Assembly (NCBI RefSeq): GCF_014201905.1
Contig: NZ_JACHFM010000001.1
Location: forward strand, 1,192,994-1,256,993
Direction: 5' to 3'
From: Amaricoccus macauensis
GTDB taxonomy: Bacteria > Pseudomonadota > Alphaproteobacteria > Rhodobacterales > Rhodobacteraceae
DNA: 64,000 nucleotides
A program made the translations under genes and the position numbers. Positions within the stretch are counted from its first letter, which is position 1. Each line of letters begins with the position of its first letter. This document shows positions 35,805 to 45,132 of this stretch, in pieces. The notes under the pieces were generated by a model. The model was not told the DNA's origin, made no database searches, and saw only the letters and a program-made list of their open reading frames with translations.

Positions 35805-36986
35805 TCACCCGACGAAGACTTCGCGCGGCACTTCCATCACCGGCTCGGCGCCGTCCTTCGTGACGATGACGGTTTCCGAGATGATGAGCCCGAAGCGGCG
35901 GGGCAGGTAGATGCCGGGGACGAGGTGGAAGACCATGCCTTCCGCCAGTTCCCGGGTCTCGCCGGCCTGAATCGACAAAAGATCGCCCTCGCCCCAGTCC
36001 GGCGCGTAGTTGACCCCGACCGAGTATCCCGTCCGGTGAGCAAGCTCGAAGCCATGCCGGGCGAAGTTTGCGACGTTCAGGCGGTGGATCTCGTCGAGGC
36101 GCACGCCGGGGCGCATGGCGTCGATCACGAGATCGAGCGACGAGAGACAGGCCGCCTCGATCGCCAGCATCTCCGGCGACGGATCGCCGATCGAGCCGGT
36201 GCGGAAGAGCGGCGCCACGTAGCGCGCGACCACACCGGGGATCTCGAAATTCACCGCATCGCCCACCTCGAAACGCCGGCCGCTCCAGGTGGCATGCCCG
36301 AGGCTGCTGCGCGGACCGCTGACGATGAAGGGCGGCAGACCGGGGAATTCGCCGCCGTTGCTGACCAGTGCGGCCCAGACCGCGGCGGCAATGTCGTTCT
36401 CGCTCGTCCCCTCGGCGGTGCAGTGCATCGCGGCCTGCATCGCCCGCTCGGTGATCCGGCCGGCGGCGCGGATCACCGCGATCTCCTCGGCCGACTTGAC
36501 GAGGCGCAGCGGCTCCACCAACTGGGCGGCGACCAGCGTGTAACCCGCCGCCGCCAGCCCCGCCGCAAGCTCGGCATATCTCCGCGGCGTCACGAAGAAT
36601 GCCCGATCCTCCGCACCGATACGTGCGGGTGGTGGAATTAGTTCCCTCAGTGATGATATAACAGTCTGCACCGGATCATCATGGTCGGCGTAGATCACGG
36701 CCCGTCGTGACCATGACCGCAGCAGCGTGTTGCTGGCGTCGATCGAGCGCAGGACGGTGACCGGCGCACCGTCGTGCGTAACGATCGACGCCTGAAGATA
36801 CTGATACGCTGGAGTGTCGTGGCCTGTCAGATAGTTGATGTTCTCCGGCCCGAACGCGACGAACGCATCGAGCCCCGCAGCGGTCATCTCGCCACGCAGT
36901 GCTGCCAGCCGGCGGGCATACTCTCCTTCAGTGAACGGAAGCGCGGCGACAAGCGGCCCCGTGCCTTCTACAACCTCGACTGACAT
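35805..36986 (-). CDS. M24-family protein, creatinase/ectoine hydrolase-like, without metal ligands
   Basis: A 393-residue pita-bread fold protein. An N-terminal creatinase domain (FGPENINYLTGHDTPAYQYL) is followed by the C-terminal M24 domain. Where metal-dependent members have a D-x-G...D-I-T-R-T pattern, this reads GDAVNFEIPGVVARYVAPLFRT, so both Asp ligands are missing. That is expected of non-metal enzymes such as creatinase or ectoine hydrolase DoeA. The His in SSLGHATWSG could be catalytic. The start ATG 36986 is chosen over an upstream in-frame ATG lacking conservation. It converges on the second sulfatase and may or may not belong to the island. Confidence 0.8.
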   Translation of the reverse strand: MSVEVVEGTGPLVAALPFTEGEYARRLAALRGEMTAAGLDAFVAFGPENINYLTGHDTPAYQYLQASIVTHDGAPVTVLRSIDASNTLLRSWSRRAVIYADHDDPVQTVISSLRELIPPPARIGAEDRAFFVTPRRYAELAAGLAAAGYTLVAAQLVEPLRLVKSAEEIAVIRAAGRITERAMQAAMHCTAEGTSENDIAAAVWAALVSNGGEFPGLPPFIVSGPRSSLGHATWSGRRFEVGDAVNFEIPGVVARYVAPLFRTGSIGDPSPEMLAIEAACLSSLDLVIDAMRPGVRLDEIHRLNVANFARHGFELAHRTGYSVGVNYAPDWGEGDLLSIQAGETRELAEGMVFHLVPGIYLPRRFGLIISETVIVTKDGAEPVMEVPREVFVG

Positions 36987-37121
36987 CACCGCCCCCTCGC
37001 TCCTGTCGAAGCCATAGACACCATCGACAGTCAGGCGCAACCGTTTCGCAGCGAGAACGCACCTCCGCTCCCCGCTCAGTCTCAGTGCGACGCGCGGGCG
37101 CCGTCATCCGGCAGGAGGGCG

Positions 37122-37486
37122 TCAGGCGATGGCCACGGGACGGACAGCGTCATCGACGGTGACGATCTCGAAGCGGCCGGCGATCGCAGGGGGTCGCCTG
37201 CCGGTCTTGAACTCCTCGGCGGTCGCGGTGACGCTGACCGTCACCGATGTGCGGCCAACGCGCTCGACACGGGCCATCAGGTCGAGGATCTCGCCGAGGC
37301 GCGCCGGCACGTCGAATCGACGCGCTCGGTGGCCGCCATCACGACCGACCGGCGCGAACGGCGCGTCGCGGTGGCGAAGGCAGCCCTGGCCATCGACGCC
37401 GGCCCGTTGCCGCCGAAGAGCGCCCCGTAGTGGTTGGTCTGCTCGGGAACGATCATCTCGACGAAGCGGGTCTCGGCCGTGTCCAT
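37122..37486 (-). pseudogene. Acyl-CoA thioesterase (YciA-like), one-base frameshift
   Basis: The first frame reads VEMIVPEQTNHYGALFGGNG to ATERVDS; the hotdog fold resumes in another frame as FDVPARLGEILDLMARVERVGRTS. Restoring one T in GTCGATTCGACG (about 37316) would rejoin them as VDFDVP. The catalytic helix also looks decayed: the usual WMDxAA or LMDKAAF reads SMARAAF, so the Asp is lost. The gene is downstream of aceA and a 78-residue unknown gene. Sequencing error is the alternative for the frameshift, but not for the missing Asp. Confidence 0.8.
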
Positions 37487-37488
37487 CG

Positions 37489-37725
37489 TCAGGCGCTCTG
37501 GTCCGGCATGGTGGCGCGGATCGTCGGCACCACCTGATCACCCCAGTGGCCGGTCCCGTCGTGGTGGCGTGAGACGCGGACGAGTTCGACCGAGACCCCG
37601 GCGGCGACCGCGCGCTGTACGGCCTCGTTCAGGCGGTGGGTCGCTTCGGCGACGCGGTGGATGGCGCGGTCGATCTGGGCATTCTCCGGCAGGTCGACGC
37701 GGCGGAACTCGGGCTGGGCGGTCAT
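37489..37725 (-). CDS. Hypothetical small protein downstream of aceA
   Basis: A 78-residue charged, mostly helical protein (NAQIDRAIHRVAEATHRLNE and a C-terminal GTGHWGDQVVPTIRATM). No signal peptide, membrane segment or known motif was recognised. GAGAGAAAGC precedes the ATG. It lies between aceA (71 bases upstream) and the thioesterase pseudogene (2 bases downstream) in a probable operon. Its coding character is supported by operon position and the ribosome site only. Confidence 0.55.
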   Translation of the reverse strand: MTAQPEFRRVDLPENAQIDRAIHRVAEATHRLNEAVQRAVAAGVSVELVRVSRHHDGTGHWGDQVVPTIRATMPDQSA

Positions 37726-37796
37726 GGCTTCGCTTTCTCTCTCAGGTGGAGCCGCCGCGCGGGACGGCGCGGCGGCGGATGCTTCACTCGGTCAGA

Positions 37797-39401
37797 TCAC
37801 TCGGCCGCGAACTGGTTCATGGTGTTGGCGTGGCCGCCGGCCTTCAGCGCCCGGTCGCCGGAAACCATCTCCTTGAACGTGTCGCCAAGATCCGAGCCCA
37901 CCTCGTGCTGGTGCCTGACCGCCGAGACGCCGCGCCGGATCTCCTCACGCTGCACCGTGGCGACATAGGCGAGCATCTTGTCCTCGCCGAAATAGCCGCG
38001 GCTGAGCTCGTCCATCGACTTCGCCGTCAGGTGGAAGGTCGGCAGCGTGATGAGGTTGTGGAACACCCCCGCCCGCGCGGCGATGTCGGTCTGGAACGCC
38101 TTGAGGCGACGGTCGGCCTCCTGCCCGAGTTCGGTCAGGTCGAGATCAGCCGACATGAGACCGGCCCCGTCGGGATAATCGGCCTCCGCGATCCGGCCCT
38201 CCCCGATCCACTGGGCGCGGACCTGCTTGCGCAGGTTCAGCGTCCAGTTGAACGACGGCGAGTTGTTGTAGGTGAGCTTCGCCTTCGGTGCCGCCTTGCG
38301 GATCTCCGCGACCATCGAGGCGATCTCGTCGACGTTCGGCGTGTCGGTCTCGATCCACACGAGATCGGCGCCGCCCTCGTTCAGCGACGAAATGCAGTCC
38401 TCGATGACCCGCGCGCGCCCGGTGCCTTCCCGGAACGCGAAGAGGCCGTTCGGCATCCGCACCGGGCGGACGAACGCGCCGTCCTTCCAGATCGCCAGCT
38501 CGCCCTCGGCCGGCGCCCCCATCGGCTCGGTCTTCAGCCACTTGATGTAGTCGGACGCGAGATCGCCGGGGCGCTGGCTGACCGGCACCTTCTGGGTGAG
38601 GCCGGCGCCGAGCGAGTCGGTGCGGGCGACGATGACGCCATCGTCGACACCCAGCTCCTCGAAGGCGAGGCGGCAGGCGCGCAGCTTCTCGATGAAGTCC
38701 TCTCGCGGGACGGTGACCTTGCCGTCCTGATGGCCGCACTGCTTGGCGTCCGAGACCTGGTTCTCGATCTGCAACGCACAGGCACCGGCCTTGATGAGCT
38801 CCTTCGCGAGCAGGTAGGTCGCGTGCTCGTTGCCGAAGCCCGCGTCGATATCGGCGATGATCGGCACCACGTGGCTCTCGAAACCGTCGATCTCGGCGAT
38901 CGCCGCCGCCTCCGCCGCCGCGTCGCCGGCCGCCCGCGCCGCCTTGAGCTTCGCGAAGAGATCGTTCAGCGCCACCTCGTCGGCCTGCCGCAGCGAGACG
39001 TAGATCTCCTCGATCAGATCGGCGACGGCGGTCTTCTCGTGCATCGACTGGTCGGGCAGATGGCCCCAGCGGTTGCGAAGCCCCGCGACCATCCAGCCGG
39101 ACAGATAGACATACGTCCCCTTCGCCGTGCCGCGCAGCCGCTTCACGGCCTTGATCATCTGCTGGGCGTGGAAGCCCGACCAGCAGCCGAGACTTTGCGT
39201 GAACTTCGACACGTCGGCGTCATAAGCCGCCATGTCGGCGCGCATGACCTTCGCCATGGCACGGGCGATGTCGAGATGCGTGTCGTAGGTGTTCTGCACC
39301 TTGAGCTGGACGATGTCATCGACGCCGACCCCGCCGGGCGCGGCACCCTTGGGATAGCGGGCAAGCGCCTCGGCACGGAGCGCGGAATAGCTTCTGGTCA
39401 T
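37797..39401 (-). CDS. aceA: Isocitrate lyase, long (about 534-residue) type
   Basis: Cleaves isocitrate to glyoxylate and succinate, first step of the glyoxylate shunt for growth on acetate or fatty acids. The active-site loop is AKQCGHQDGKV, a variant of KKCGH used by the long alphaproteobacterial and pseudomonad lyases. Other barrel motifs are IADIDAGFGNEHA, IENQVSDAK and WIETDTPNVDEI. ATG 39401 with GAGAGGA upstream gives 534 residues; an open frame extending to 39548 has no family similarity. It is divergent from an ScfR regulator that probably controls it. Confidence 0.96.
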   Translation of the reverse strand: MTRSYSALRAEALARYPKGAAPGGVGVDDIVQLKVQNTYDTHLDIARAMAKVMRADMAAYDADVSKFTQSLGCWSGFHAQQMIKAVKRLRGTAKGTYVYLSGWMVAGLRNRWGHLPDQSMHEKTAVADLIEEIYVSLRQADEVALNDLFAKLKAARAAGDAAAEAAAIAEIDGFESHVVPIIADIDAGFGNEHATYLLAKELIKAGACALQIENQVSDAKQCGHQDGKVTVPREDFIEKLRACRLAFEELGVDDGVIVARTDSLGAGLTQKVPVSQRPGDLASDYIKWLKTEPMGAPAEGELAIWKDGAFVRPVRMPNGLFAFREGTGRARVIEDCISSLNEGGADLVWIETDTPNVDEIASMVAEIRKAAPKAKLTYNNSPSFNWTLNLRKQVRAQWIGEGRIAEADYPDGAGLMSADLDLTELGQEADRRLKAFQTDIAARAGVFHNLITLPTFHLTAKSMDELSRGYFGEDKMLAYVATVQREEIRRGVSAVRHQHEVGSDLGDTFKEMVSGDRALKAGGHANTMNQFAAE

Positions 39402-39620
39402 GTTCGGTCCTCTCGGTTGCGCCTCGGGGGACACCTCGCCCCACGACGGGTCGGGCCCGAAGGCGGAGAAGTAGACGTCGGGCCGCTCGACAGGCGCGGA
39501 GACGGCCGGCTCGACGAGGCTCACCATCTGAAAACCCCTTTGCGACATCGGCGCGTCTCCCTGCTTGCGGTTCGATGAGGGGGACGCTATCCGCAGGCTG
39601 GATGCGCCTAAATGGCTGAA

Positions 39621-39669
39621 TTTGCGTAATAATGCGAACGAGGGGGCTCGGGTTTGCGAATGTTGCGAA
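39621..39669. promoter_or_regulatory. Repeated TTGCGAA boxes between aceA and the ScfR gene
   Basis: TTTGCG (39621-39626) faces TGCGAA (39633-39638) as an imperfect inverted repeat. TTTGCGAA (39653-39660) and TTGCGAA (39663-39669) follow as direct copies just before the regulator start. They are probable binding sites for the ScfR/RamB-like protein. Confidence 0.5.
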
Positions 39670-39679
39670 GGATGTGGCG

Positions 39680-41077
39680 ATGAAGAAGGCCTTCATGGGC
39701 GTGCGCCTGCGCCGGCTCCGCGAGGAGCGCGGCCTGACACAGGCGGCGCTGGCGCGCACCCTCGAACTGAGCCCGAGTTATCTGAACCAGATCGAGCAGA
39801 ACCAGCGGCCGCTGACCGTGCCCGTGCTCCTGAAGCTGAACGCGGTCTTCGGCCTCGACGTCCAGCTCTTCGCCGAGGCCGAGGAAGCGCGGCTCGTGGC
39901 CGACCTGCGCGCGGTGCTCTCCGAGCAGGGGCCGGCTGCCGCGCTCGCGGAAGTGCGGGAGATCGCCGGGAACATGCCGGGCATTGCCCGGGCAATCCTC
40001 GCGCTGCACCGGGGCGCGCGCGAGGCGAACGAGCGGGCGGACGCGCTCGCGGCGCGGCTCGGCGCCGGCACCGGAACCGGCGTGACGACGCCAGCGCCCT
40101 TCGAGGAGGTGCGCGACTTCTTCTTCGCCCGACGCAACTACCTCGCGCCGCTCGACACGGCCGCCGAGCGGCTCGCGGACGAGGCCGCGCTGCCCGTCGG
40201 TCGGATGGCCGAGGGCCTCGCGGCGCGGCTCGGCGCGCAGCACGGCGTGCGGATCGAGGAGGCGGTCTCCGGCACGCTCCGCGCCTGGGATCCCGCCTCT
40301 CGGGCGCTCAGGCTGTCGCCACGGATTTCCCTCGGTCAGCGGGCCTTTCAGATGGCAACGCAGCTCGCGTTCCTCGAATGCGGCGGGATCATCGACACCC
40401 TTGCCGGCGAGGCCGAGTTTCGCAGCGCCGAGGCGGACCGGCTGGTGCGGACCGGCCTCGCCAACTACTTCGCCGGCGCCCTCCTGATGCCGTACGGGGC
40501 GTTCCTCGATGCGGCCGAGGCGGTCGGCTATGACATCGACCTGCTCGGCCGCCGCTTCGGCGTCGGCTTCGAGACCACCTGCCACCGGCTCTCGACGCTG
40601 CAGCGTCCCGAAGCGCGCGGCGTGCCGTTCTTCTTCATCCGCACCGACCGCGCCGGGAACATCTCCAAGCGGCAGTCGGCAACGGACTTCCATTTCTCCC
40701 GGATCGGCGGCAACTGCCCGCTGTGGACGATCTACGCGGCCTTCGCCCGGCCGGGCGAGATCCTGACCCAGATCGCGCAGATGCCGGACGGGCGAAGCTA
40801 TCTCTGGATCGCCCGCACCGTCAGCCGCAGCACCGGCGGCTTCGGCGCGCCGGAAAAGACCTTCGCCATCGCCATGGGGTGCGATCTGCGCCACGCCGAC
40901 CGGCTGGTCTATTCCCGCGGCCTCGACCTGCGCGATCCGGCCGCGGCAACGCCGATCGGCGCGGGGTGCCGGATCTGCGACCGGCCGGCGTGCCCGCAAC
41001 GCGCCTTCCCGCCCTCCGGCCGCCCACTGGCCGCCGACGCAGGCGTCAGCCGCTTCGCACCCTACTCGGCGGGCTGA
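39680..41077 (+). CDS. ScfR-type short-chain acyl-CoA regulator (XRE + ImmA/IrrE-like + DUF2083)
   Basis: A 465-residue regulator. The N-terminal XRE helix-turn-helix is at residues about 8-65 (LREERGLTQAALARTLELSP, YLNQIEQNQRPLT). The middle IrrE-like domain contains AFQMATQLAFLE and LVRTGLANYFAGALLMPY, without a clear HExxH. The C-terminal cysteine-rich tail reads GCRICDRPACPQRAFP. This layout is that of RamB/PrpC2-type regulators of acetate and propionate metabolism, and ScfR in Rhodobacterales. ATG 39680 follows GAAGGA. It is divergent from aceA; its 3-prime end overlaps metE by 16 bases. Confidence 0.9.
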   Translation: MKKAFMGVRLRRLREERGLTQAALARTLELSPSYLNQIEQNQRPLTVPVLLKLNAVFGLDVQLFAEAEEARLVADLRAVLSEQGPAAALAEVREIAGNMPGIARAILALHRGAREANERADALAARLGAGTGTGVTTPAPFEEVRDFFFARRNYLAPLDTAAERLADEAALPVGRMAEGLAARLGAQHGVRIEEAVSGTLRAWDPASRALRLSPRISLGQRAFQMATQLAFLECGGIIDTLAGEAEFRSAEADRLVRTGLANYFAGALLMPYGAFLDAAEAVGYDIDLLGRRFGVGFETTCHRLSTLQRPEARGVPFFFIRTDRAGNISKRQSATDFHFSRIGGNCPLWTIYAAFARPGEILTQIAQMPDGRSYLWIARTVSRSTGGFGAPEKTFAIAMGCDLRHADRLVYSRGLDLRDPAAATPIGAGCRICDRPACPQRAFPPSGRPLAADAGVSRFAPYSAG

Positions 41078-43371
41078 GCGGTGATCGAGCTCCCGGAGTC
41101 CGCAAACGTCGCGCGCAACTGCCGGGCGGCGGCGACCATGTTACGGGTTGCCGCCTCGGCCTCTGCCCATCCACGGGTCTTGAGGCCGCAGTCCGGGTTC
41201 ACCCAGAGCCGTTCCGCCGGGATGACCGCGAGCGCCTTTCGCAGGAGACCGACGATCTCCTCCTCGTCCGGGACGCGCGGCGAGTGGATGTCCCAGACGC
41301 CGGGGCCGATTTCGTTCGGATAGGCAAAATCGGAGAACGCGGCGAGCAGTTCCATGTCCGAGCGCGAGGTCTCGATCGAGATCACGTCGGCGTCCATCCG
41401 GGCGATCGCCGGCATGATGTCGTTGAACTCGGAGTAACACATGTGGGTGTGGATCTGCGTCTCGTCCCGCACGCCGGCGGCGCTGAGGCGGAAGGCGTCG
41501 ACAGCCCAGCCCAGATAGGCCTCCCAGTCGGCGCGCCGAAGCGGCAGCCCCTCGCGCAGCGCCGGCTCGTCGATCTGGATCGCGGGCAGGCCGGCGGCTT
41601 CGAGATCGACGACTTCGTCACGGATCGCAAGTGCGATCTGGCGGCAGGTGACGCTCCGCGGCTGGTCATCCCGCACGAACGACCATTGCAGGATGGTGAC
41701 CGGGCCAGTCAGCATTCCTTTCATCGGCCGGTCGGTCAACGATTGCGCGAACCGCGACCAGCGCACGGTCATTGGTTCGGGGCGCGCGACGTCACCGAAG
41801 ATCAGCGGCGGCTTCACACAGCGCGAGCCGTAGGACTGGACCCAGCCGTGGCGGGTGAAGGCGAAGCCCGAGAGCTGCTCGCCGAAGCACTCCACCATGT
41901 CGTTCCGCTCGAACTCGCCATGCACCAGCATGTCGAGCCCGGCCGCCTCCTGAAAGCGGACGCAGGCCTCGGTCTCGCGTTCGAGGAAGGCGTCGTAGTC
42001 GGCGGCGGTGATCCGGCCCTTGCGGGCGTCGGCCCGGGCGCGGCGCACCTCGGCGGTCTGCGGGAAGGAGCCGATGGTGGTGGTTGGCAGGATCGGCAGA
42101 CCGAGCCGCGCGTCCTGCACCACGGCGCGCGTCGCGTAGGGACTGCGCCGGGCGAGGTCATCGGCTCCGACGCCGGCGACCCGCGCCTTCACCCCTGCGT
42201 TGTGGATTCGGCGCGAGGACGCCCGCGCCATGGCGACGACCGCGCTCCGCTCGAACGCCAGTGCGACGGCCGCGCGATCGCCGTTGGCGGCGGCGGTGAG
42301 CGCCGCCACCTCCTCAAGCTTCTGGTGCGCGAAGGCGAGCCAGGAATGAACCTCGGCATCCAGCTCCTTTTCGAGCCCCGTGTCGAAGGGCACGTGCAGC
42401 AGCGAGCACGACGGCGCGACCTCGACCCGATCGGTGCCGAGAACGGCGACCGCACGGGCGACCGGCGCAAGCGCCGCCTCCAGGCTCGCACGCCAGACGT
42501 TGCGGCCGTCTACCACCCCGAGCGAGAGCCGGGCACCGGGGGCAAGCGCGGCAAGGACCGGCTCCAGTTGCTCGGGCGCGCGCACGAGGTCGACATGCAG
42601 ACCGTCCACCGGCAGCTTCGTCGCCACATCGAGGTTCGGGCCAAGCGCGCCGAAGTACGTCGCGACCATGAGCTTCGGCGCGGCGTTCGCCAGTTCGTCG
42701 TAGGCGGTCCAGAAGGCGGCGCGGTGGAATTCCCCGAGGTCGGTGGCGAGGATCGGCTCGTCGACCTGCACACGGTCGGCGCCGGCGGCCGCGAGGCGGT
42801 CCAGCAGCTCGCGGTAGACCGGCAGGACCGCCGGCAGCAGCTCCAGCGGCGCAAGGCCCGGCGTACGGCTCTTGGCGAGGGCGAGCCAGGTGACCGGGCC
42901 GATGATCACCGGACGGGTGTGGATGCCGAGGGCCTTCGCCTCCTCGAACTCGCGCACCGCCTTCAGGCTCGCGAGGCGGAAGCTCTGCCCGGCGCTCACC
43001 TCCGGCACGATGAAGTGGTAGTTCGTATCGAACCACTTCGTCATCTCCATCGCCGGCACGCCCTTGGCGCCCCGGGCCATGGCAAAGTACGTGGTGAGGC
43101 TCACCTCGCCCCCGATCGGGCCGAAGCGGGCCGGCACCGCACCGAGGGTCGCGGTCATGTCGAGCATCTGATCGTAGAGCGAGAAGTCGTTCGACGGAAT
43201 CACCGTGATCCCGGCCGCCCGCTGCGTCGTCCAGTGCCGGGCGCGCAGGTCCGCCGCCGTCGCGGCGAGCGCCGCCGCATCGGTCTCGCCCTTCCAATAC
43301 GCCTCGATGGCGGCCTTCAGCTCGCGGTGCGCGCCGATGCGCGGGAAGCCCAGATTCGCCGCAATGGCCAT
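41062..43371 (-). CDS. metE: Cobalamin-independent methionine synthase
   Basis: 769 residues, two fused barrel domains, transferring the methyl of 5-methyltetrahydrofolate (polyglutamate) to homocysteine. The N-terminus [19 protein letters not shown] is canonical. The zinc ligands are in [12 protein letters not shown] (His and Cys) and [12 protein letters not shown] (Cys). Other marks are [15 protein letters not shown] and [18 protein letters not shown] 43371 is the usual start. It is divergent from metR over 90 bases with palindromic operator sequence. No cobalamin riboswitch fits in that gap, so control is through MetR. Confidence 0.97.
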   Translation of the reverse strand: MAIAANLGFPRIGAHRELKAAIEAYWKGETDAAALAATAADLRARHWTTQRAAGITVIPSNDFSLYDQMLDMTATLGAVPARFGPIGGEVSLTTYFAMARGAKGVPAMEMTKWFDTNYHFIVPEVSAGQSFRLASLKAVREFEEAKALGIHTRPVIIGPVTWLALAKSRTPGLAPLELLPAVLPVYRELLDRLAAAGADRVQVDEPILATDLGEFHRAAFWTAYDELANAAPKLMVATYFGALGPNLDVATKLPVDGLHVDLVRAPEQLEPVLAALAPGARLSLGVVDGRNVWRASLEAALAPVARAVAVLGTDRVEVAPSCSLLHVPFDTGLEKELDAEVHSWLAFAHQKLEEVAALTAAANGDRAAVALAFERSAVVAMARASSRRIHNAGVKARVAGVGADDLARRSPYATRAVVQDARLGLPILPTTTIGSFPQTAEVRRARADARKGRITAADYDAFLERETEACVRFQEAAGLDMLVHGEFERNDMVECFGEQLSGFAFTRHGWVQSYGSRCVKPPLIFGDVARPEPMTVRWSRFAQSLTDRPMKGMLTGPVTILQWSFVRDDQPRSVTCRQIALAIRDEVVDLEAAGLPAIQIDEPALREGLPLRRADWEAYLGWAVDAFRLSAAGVRDETQIHTHMCYSEFNDIMPAIARMDADVISIETSRSDMELLAAFSDFAYPNEIGPGVWDIHSPRVPDEEEIVGLLRKALAVIPAERLWVNPDCGLKTRGWAEAEAATRNMVAAARQLRATFADSGSSITAQPAE

Positions 43372-43410
43372 TGTCTCTCTCCATCCTTGATGGCGCGAAC
43401 CATAGGGATG

Positions 43411-43437
43411 GCATTTCATGATTAGAAATGGCATTTC
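43411..43437. promoter_or_regulatory. MetR operator-like palindromes between metE and metR
   Basis: GCATTTC (43411-43417) faces GAAATGGC (43425-43432). The second arm is itself the left half of GAAATGGCATTTC (43425-43437), which has two perfect 6-base arms around one G. The three alternating half-sites lie midway between the two start codons, as LysR-type sites do. Confidence 0.65.
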
Positions 43438-43461
43438 CTCCGGTGTCTATGACTTGGAGTC

Positions 43462-44346
43462 ATGCGAATGATCGAGCGCCAGCACCTCGCGATCCTGCGC
43501 GAGACCGATCGGCTCGGCAGCGTCACCGCCGCCGCCGATGTCCTGAACCTCACGCAGTCGGCGCTCAGCCATGCCATCCGCCGGCTGGAGGCACAGGCCG
43601 GTGTGGCGCTCTGGGAGAAGGAGGGCCGCGGCCTCCGGGCGACACAGGCGGGGCGCCACCTGATCGCGCTCGCCGCCCGGGTGCTGCCGCAGCTCGAACA
43701 GGCCGAGGCGACGCTGAAGGACTTCGCGCGCGGCCAGAGGGGGATGCTCCGGATCGGGATGGAGTGCCACCCCTGCTACCGCTGGCTGCTCAGGGTCGTC
43801 GAGCCCTACCTGCGCGACTGGCCACAGGTCGATGTGGACGTACGCCAGGCGTTCCAGTTCGGCGGCGTCGGCGCGCTCCTCGGCCACGAGATCGACCTTC
43901 TGATCACCCCCGACCCGGTAGAGCGGCCGGGCCTCGCCTACCAGCCGGTCTTCGACTACGAGATGCGCCTCGCGGTGGCCGAGGGGCATCCGCTGGCGGG
44001 CGACGTGGCCGAGCCTTCCGACCTGACGGGCGAAGTTCTCATCACCTACCCGGTCTCGCCCGAGCGGCTCGATGTCTACACGCAGTTTCTCGTCCCCGGC
44101 CGGTGCCTGCCCAGCGCGGTGAAGGTGATCGAGACAACCGACATCATGTTGCAGATGGTCGCGGCCGGGCGCGGAGTGACCGCCCTGCCCGACTGGCTGA
44201 TCGAGGAGTATCGCGCGAGCCTCGCCATCCGCTCGCTGCGGCTCGGGCCGGAGGGGATCGCCAAGAGCATCCACATCGGCCGCCGCACCGGCGATACGCC
44301 GATTGACTACGTGGAGGCCTTCATCGACCTCGCCGGATCGGCCTGA
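43462..44346 (+). CDS. metR: LysR-family regulator MetR
   Basis: A 294-residue LysR regulator. The helix-turn-helix is at residues about 8-65 (GSVTAAADVLNLTQSALSHA, RRLEAQAGVALWEK). The effector domain begins near residue 92 (GMLRIGMECHPCYRWLLRVV), with the CHPCYRWL element characteristic of homocysteine-responsive MetR. Divergent orientation from metE supports the assignment. Its last 40 bases overlap the end of the convergent cobalamin-binding protein gene. Confidence 0.93.
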   Translation: MRMIERQHLAILRETDRLGSVTAAADVLNLTQSALSHAIRRLEAQAGVALWEKEGRGLRATQAGRHLIALAARVLPQLEQAEATLKDFARGQRGMLRIGMECHPCYRWLLRVVEPYLRDWPQVDVDVRQAFQFGGVGALLGHEIDLLITPDPVERPGLAYQPVFDYEMRLAVAEGHPLAGDVAEPSDLTGEVLITYPVSPERLDVYTQFLVPGRCLPSAVKVIETTDIMLQMVAAGRGVTALPDWLIEEYRASLAIRSLRLGPEGIAKSIHIGRRTGDTPIDYVEAFIDLAGSA

Positions 44347-45122
44347 CCGTCGAGCGCGGCGATGATGGCATCGAGCCCGTCAGTCAGCGCCGCCGGGCCG
44401 GGCTGGAGGATGATCGGTGACTTGATCTCGACGATGCGCCCGTCGCGAACGGCGGGGATCGTCGGGAAGCCGGGACGGGCGGCGATCCGCTCGGCCCGCA
44501 CCTTCTTGCCGCACCACGACGCGAGGATCACCTCGGGCGCCGCAGCAATCACCGCCTCGGGCGTCACGATGCGGCCGGTCGCCTCCGGCGCGCGGGCGAG
44601 TTCGGCGAAGACATCCTCGCCGCCGGCGATGGCCACGAGTTCCGACACCCAGCCGATGCCGGAGATCATCGGCTCGTCCCACTCCTCGAAGTAGACCCGC
44701 AGGCGCGGCCCCGCAGCGCGGGCGGCGCGGATTTCCTCCAGCCGCCGCTCGTAGCCGGTGGCGAGCGCCTCGGCCCGGTCGCTGGCCCCGACGAGCGCCC
44801 CTAGGGTGCGGATCATCGCGAGGATGCCGGCGAGATCACGCTGGTTGAAGGCGTGAACCGCGATGCCGGCCCGGACGATCTCGGCGACGATCGGCGCCTG
44901 AAGATCGGAGAACGTCAGCACGAGATCGGGTTCGAGTGCGCGGATCGCCGGCACATCGGCGGAGGTGAAGGCCGAGACCCGCGGCTTCTCGCGCCGGACG
45001 CGGGGCGGGCGCACCGCGTAGCCCGAAATGCCGACGATGCGCGCATCCTCGCCAAGGAGATAAAGGGTCTCCACGGTCTCCTCGGTCAGGCAGACGATGC
45101 GTTCGGGCGGAAAGCGGCGCAT
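44307..45122 (-). CDS. Cobalamin-binding protein, BtuF-like, without signal peptide
   Basis: A 271-residue class III binding-protein fold: IVCLTEETVETLYLLGEDAR, then the VPAIRALEPDLVLTFSDLQ block, and GYERRLEEIRAA in the backbone helix. The C-terminal lobe has EWDEPMISGIGWVSELVAIAGG and EVILASWCGKKVRAER. It matches proteins annotated as cobalamin-binding ABC components, but starts MRRFPPERIV with no signal peptide and no permease or ATPase nearby, so it may stay in the cytoplasm or have another role. It is the last gene of the nrdA-nrdB operon behind the cobalamin riboswitch. This supports a link to B12. Confidence 0.82.
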   Translation of the reverse strand: MRRFPPERIVCLTEETVETLYLLGEDARIVGISGYAVRPPRVRREKPRVSAFTSADVPAIRALEPDLVLTFSDLQAPIVAEIVRAGIAVHAFNQRDLAGILAMIRTLGALVGASDRAEALATGYERRLEEIRAARAAGPRLRVYFEEWDEPMISGIGWVSELVAIAGGEDVFAELARAPEATGRIVTPEAVIAAAPEVILASWCGKKVRAERIAARPGFPTIPAVRDGRIVEIKSPIILQPGPAALTDGLDAIIAALDGQADPARSMKAST

Positions 45123-45132
45123 GGCCTGCCTC

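Noticed and set aside
39402-39548. N-terminal extension of isocitrate lyase
   Set aside because: Unconserved, and the internal ATG 39401 has GAGAGGA and gives the normal length for the long-type lyase.
43372-43461. Cobalamin riboswitch for metE
   Set aside because: The gap is only 90 bases and has no B12 box; the MetR palindromes explain it.
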